7,378 nucleotides of DNA from Thermoplasmata archaeon (GTDB lineage Archaea; Thermoplasmatota; Thermoplasmata; Halarchaeoplasmatales; Halarchaeoplasmataceae): NCBI GenBank assembly GCA_019594025.1, contig JAFDUB010000080.1:1-7378 (forward strand). Direction: 5' to 3'. Positions 5,367 to 7,378 of the stretch are shown piece after piece (position 1 is the stretch's first letter; each line of letters opens with the position of its first letter). The translations under genes and the position numbers were made by a program. The notes beneath the pieces were generated by a model. It made no database searches. It saw only the letters and a program-made list of their open reading frames with translations, and had not been told where the DNA came from.

Positions 5367-5367
5367 G

Positions 5368-5399
5368 AAGGGTCTTCACTAAAACCCTTTTTATTTTTA
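5368..5399 (+). terminator. Hairpin plus T-rich tract between copM and copA
   Basis: AAGGGT (5368-5373) pairs with ACCCTT (5384-5389) across a 10-nt loop, two bases after the copM stop. A T-rich run (5388-5399) follows. It could be a weak terminator or processing site that lowers copA relative to copM. The same T/A tract might instead act as a TATA element giving copA a near-leaderless start. Readthrough to copA is expected because copA has its own ribosome site 12 bases upstream. Confidence 0.4.
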
Positions 5400-5400
5400 T

Positions 5401-5406
5401 GAGGGT
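5401..5406 (+). promoter_or_regulatory. Shine-Dalgarno GAGGGT for copA
   Basis: GAGGGT lies 6 nt before the ATG at 5413. It selects this ATG, which places the first metal-binding domain directly at the N-terminus. Confidence 0.6.
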
Positions 5407-5412
5407 AGTAAC

Positions 5413-7378
5413 ATGTCAAAAGAAGAGAAACAAAAAAAGAACGTACCCATCGAAGGGATGCACTGTGCAAGCTGTGCCCAGACTATAGAAAAATCCCTGG
5501 ATAAATTGGAGGGAATCGATAAGAGCAACGTGAGCTATGCCAGCGAGCAGGCTTCTATAGATTACGATCCATCAAAAGTCAAAATGGACGATATATCCAA
5601 GGCCGTTGAGGAAGCAGGGTATTCAGTGTACAAAGGTGAAAGGATCGATATGCCCATAGAAGGGATGACCTGTGCAGCCTGTTCGCAAGCTAACCAGAAA
5701 GCTCTTGAGAAGTTGGATGGGGTGATCTCGGCCAATGTAAACCTTACCACTGAGAAAGCGACGATACACTACATACCCGGTAAAGTTCACAGGAGTGATC
5801 TTCTAAGGGCTGTGGAGAAAACGGGTTATTCGGTTCCAGATTCATGGTTGGAAGAAGATTACGAAGAAGATGATAGGGTGGATAAGGACCTGGAGAAGAT
5901 AGAAGAAGCGAAGCACAAAGCGTACATCGCATGGGGCTTCGTGGTGCCTATGATGATTTTACTCGTATCAAATTACTTGAATTCACCGATACTCTCCGGT
6001 GTTTATTTTGATTTAAGTCTTTTAATATTAGCACTTCCGATCTTGGTTTACTCCGGTGGAGAGACCATGTGGTCCGGGATAAAGTCCATGGCGAACCTCT
6101 CTCCGAACATGGACGCCCTGATAATGCTGGGTTCACTAGCGGCTTATTCAACCGGTATCATCTCGTTCGCACAGCACTTCGGCTACGGTTTCCAGATATT
6201 GAACTATGGTGGTATCGCCGGCATGATAATGGCATTCCATCTGATAGGTAGGTACATCGAGAACAAGGCCAAAGGGAAGGCGTCACAGGCCATAAAAAAA
6301 TTGATGACTCTGGAGGCTAAGACAGCCAGGGTGATCAGAGATGGTGAGGAGAAAGAGATGCCCGTAGATAAGATACAGATCGGGGACAAGATGGTAGTCA
6401 GACCCGGGGAGAAGATACCTACGGACGGAAAGGTCGTCGAGGGAAAGAGTTCCGTTGACGAATCCATAGCTACTGGAGAATCGATGCCCGTGGAAAAAGG
6501 TGTTGGAGACGAGGTTATCGGTGCTACTATGAACAAGAAAGGGTCGATAACCGTAGAGGCGACGAAAGTCGGTAAAGACACATTCCTCTCACAGGTGATC
6601 AAGATGGTCGAGGAAGCTCAGGGATCCAGAGTCCCGATTCAAGCCTACGCCGATAAGATCACTTCTTACTTCGTTCCGGCTGTCATATTGATATCACTTT
6701 CAGCCTTTGCATCGTGGATGATATTTCCAGAAACCTTCAGCTCTGTAATTGTTTGGGCGGAACCGTTCCTGCCTTGGGTCAATCCGGAACTGGCAGTTCT
6801 ATCCCTGGCACTCTACGCAGCTATAGCGACTTTAGTGATCGCGTGTCCGTGTGCACTGGGTTTAGCTACTCCAACGGCACTGATGGTCGGAAGCGGGAAG
6901 GGCGCCCAGAATGGGGTGCTGATAAGAAGAGGAGAGTCGATCCAACTGATGAAAGATATCAAGACCATAGTACTGGATAAAACTGGGACCATCACAAAAG
7001 GAGAGCCTGGAGTAACAGATATAGTAGGTGATTCAAAAGATGATATCCTGGTTTATGCTGCATCGGCAGAACAGCGTTCTGAACATCCACTGGGTGAATC
7101 TATCGTCAAAAAAGCCCAAGAGAAAGGGCTGTCGTTGAAAGACCCGGAGGACTTCGAGTCTGTCACCGGTCAAGGTATCAAGTCCACCATAGATGGGAAA
7201 GAAGTGCTCGTGGGAACATCAGATCTTCTGAAAGAATACGATGTAGAAACAAGTTACTTAAAGGAATTCAAAAAACTGCAGAAAGAAGCAAAGACCGCTG
7301 TGTTTGTGGCAGTGGACGGAAAAACCCTCGGTGTGATAGGGATTGCGGACCAACTGAAAAAAGATTCAAAAAGAGCGA
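5413..7378 (+). CDS. copA: Cu(I)-exporting P1B-type ATPase CopA (C-terminus cut off by window end)
   Basis: Pumps Cu(I), possibly Ag(I), out of the cytoplasm at the expense of ATP. 655 codons are visible. Two N-terminal heavy-metal-associated domains carry GMHCASC (C18, C21) and GMTCAAC (C87, C90). An acidic linker precedes the membrane domain, whose first helices begin near residue 170. The actuator loop has TGES at 354-357. The ion-binding helix has CPC at 478-480 within IACPCALGLATP. The phosphorylation site is DKTGT with D522. The nucleotide-domain motif SEHPLGES contains H558-P559. CPC with CxxC domains and the HP motif is diagnostic for the Cu(I) subclass (P1B-1), as opposed to the CPH type. 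The GDGxNDxPAL hinge and the last two helices, expected in the missing ~130 residues, lie outside the window. It is downstream of copM and divergent from copT, matching archaeal cop clusters, so copper-induced expression with copM is likely. All visible motifs are intact. Confidence 0.97.
   Translation, partial: MSKEEKQKKNVPIEGMHCASCAQTIEKSLDKLEGIDKSNVSYASEQASIDYDPSKVKMDDISKAVEEAGYSVYKGERIDMPIEGMTCAACSQANQKALEKLDGVISANVNLTTEKATIHYIPGKVHRSDLLRAVEKTGYSVPDSWLEEDYEEDDRVDKDLEKIEEAKHKAYIAWGFVVPMMILLVSNYLNSPILSGVYFDLSLLILALPILVYSGGETMWSGIKSMANLSPNMDALIMLGSLAAYSTGIISFAQHFGYGFQILNYGGIAGMIMAFHLIGRYIENKAKGKASQAIKKLMTLEAKTARVIRDGEEKEMPVDKIQIGDKMVVRPGEKIPTDGKVVEGKSSVDESIATGESMPVEKGVGDEVIGATMNKKGSITVEATKVGKDTFLSQVIKMVEEAQGSRVPIQAYADKITSYFVPAVILISLSAFASWMIFPETFSSVIVWAEPFLPWVNPELAVLSLALYAAIATLVIACPCALGLATPTALMVGSGKGAQNGVLIRRGESIQLMKDIKTIVLDKTGTITKGEPGVTDIVGDSKDDILVYAASAEQRSEHPLGESIVKKAQEKGLSLKDPEDFESVTGQGIKSTIDGKEVLVGTSDLLKEYDVETSYLKEFKKLQKEAKTAVFVAVDGKTLGVIGIADQLKKDSKRA

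Noticed and set aside
6204..6602. Minus-strand open frames within copA (also near 5562-5932 and 6813-6995)
   Set aside because: copA is unambiguous in the plus frame. The antisense frames have low-complexity S/P/I composition typical of shadows.
1..7378. CRISPR arrays, insertion sequences, rRNA or tRNA genes
   Set aside because: No regularly spaced repeats, transposase motifs, terminal inverted repeats with target duplications, or RNA gene signatures were found by eye.

Overview
The window looks archaeal. Candidate promoters are archaeal TATA elements about 26 bp from a transcription start. The metal regulator is the archaeal type, an Lrp/AsnC-like helix-turn-helix fused to a C-terminal TRASH domain. 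A fragment of a Rad50/SMC-like ATPase has archaeal-style motifs. Good Shine-Dalgarno sites (GGTG, GGAGG) occur next to one start that appears leaderless. A euryarchaeal-grade lineage is plausible, but I cannot place the organism further from this sequence. Layout: (1) 1-1759, minus strand: AMP-forming acetyl-CoA synthetase (acs), cut off by the window edge about 65 residues before its expected C-terminus. (2) 1760-1949: AT-rich promoter region of acs, with a 12-bp perfect palindrome containing a TATA core. (3) 1950-2889, minus strand: two overlapping genes for small membrane-anchored proteins with predicted beta-sandwich (CARDB-like) exterior domains, function unknown. (4) 2904-3389, plus strand: a 161-residue protein that is only the C-terminal half of a Rad50/SMC-like ATPase (signature, Walker B and H-loop present, Walker A absent). 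It starts 14 bp from the divergent membrane gene and ends 7 bp from a convergent one. (5) 3397-4353, minus strand: an eight-helix membrane protein of unknown function that looks like an internal 4+4 helix duplication. (6) 4433-7378: a copper homeostasis cluster matching the known archaeal copT-copM-copA arrangement. It has a divergently transcribed Lrp/TRASH regulator, then a small YHS/TRASH protein and a P1B-type copper ATPase, the last cut by the window end. How the genes work together: in the copper module CopT would sense intracellular copper and act on the shared 130-bp intergenic region, which holds the inverted repeat ACTTTAC-N4-GTAAAGT. CopM would bind or deliver copper, and CopA would export Cu(I) using ATP. 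The repeat touches the regulator's own TATA box, which suggests autoregulation. The other genes (acetate activation, surface-exposed membrane proteins, the ATPase fragment, the duplicated membrane protein) show no evident functional link to copper. Most unusual points: the copM gene carries a roughly 60-nt in-frame insertion inside its normally compact DPxCGMEVD motif, and this insertion contains two perfect RNA hairpins and a 51-nt direct repeat of its flank; the ATPase half-gene has no visible promoter; and the eight-helix protein appears internally duplicated. No rRNA, tRNA, CRISPR array or insertion sequence was seen.
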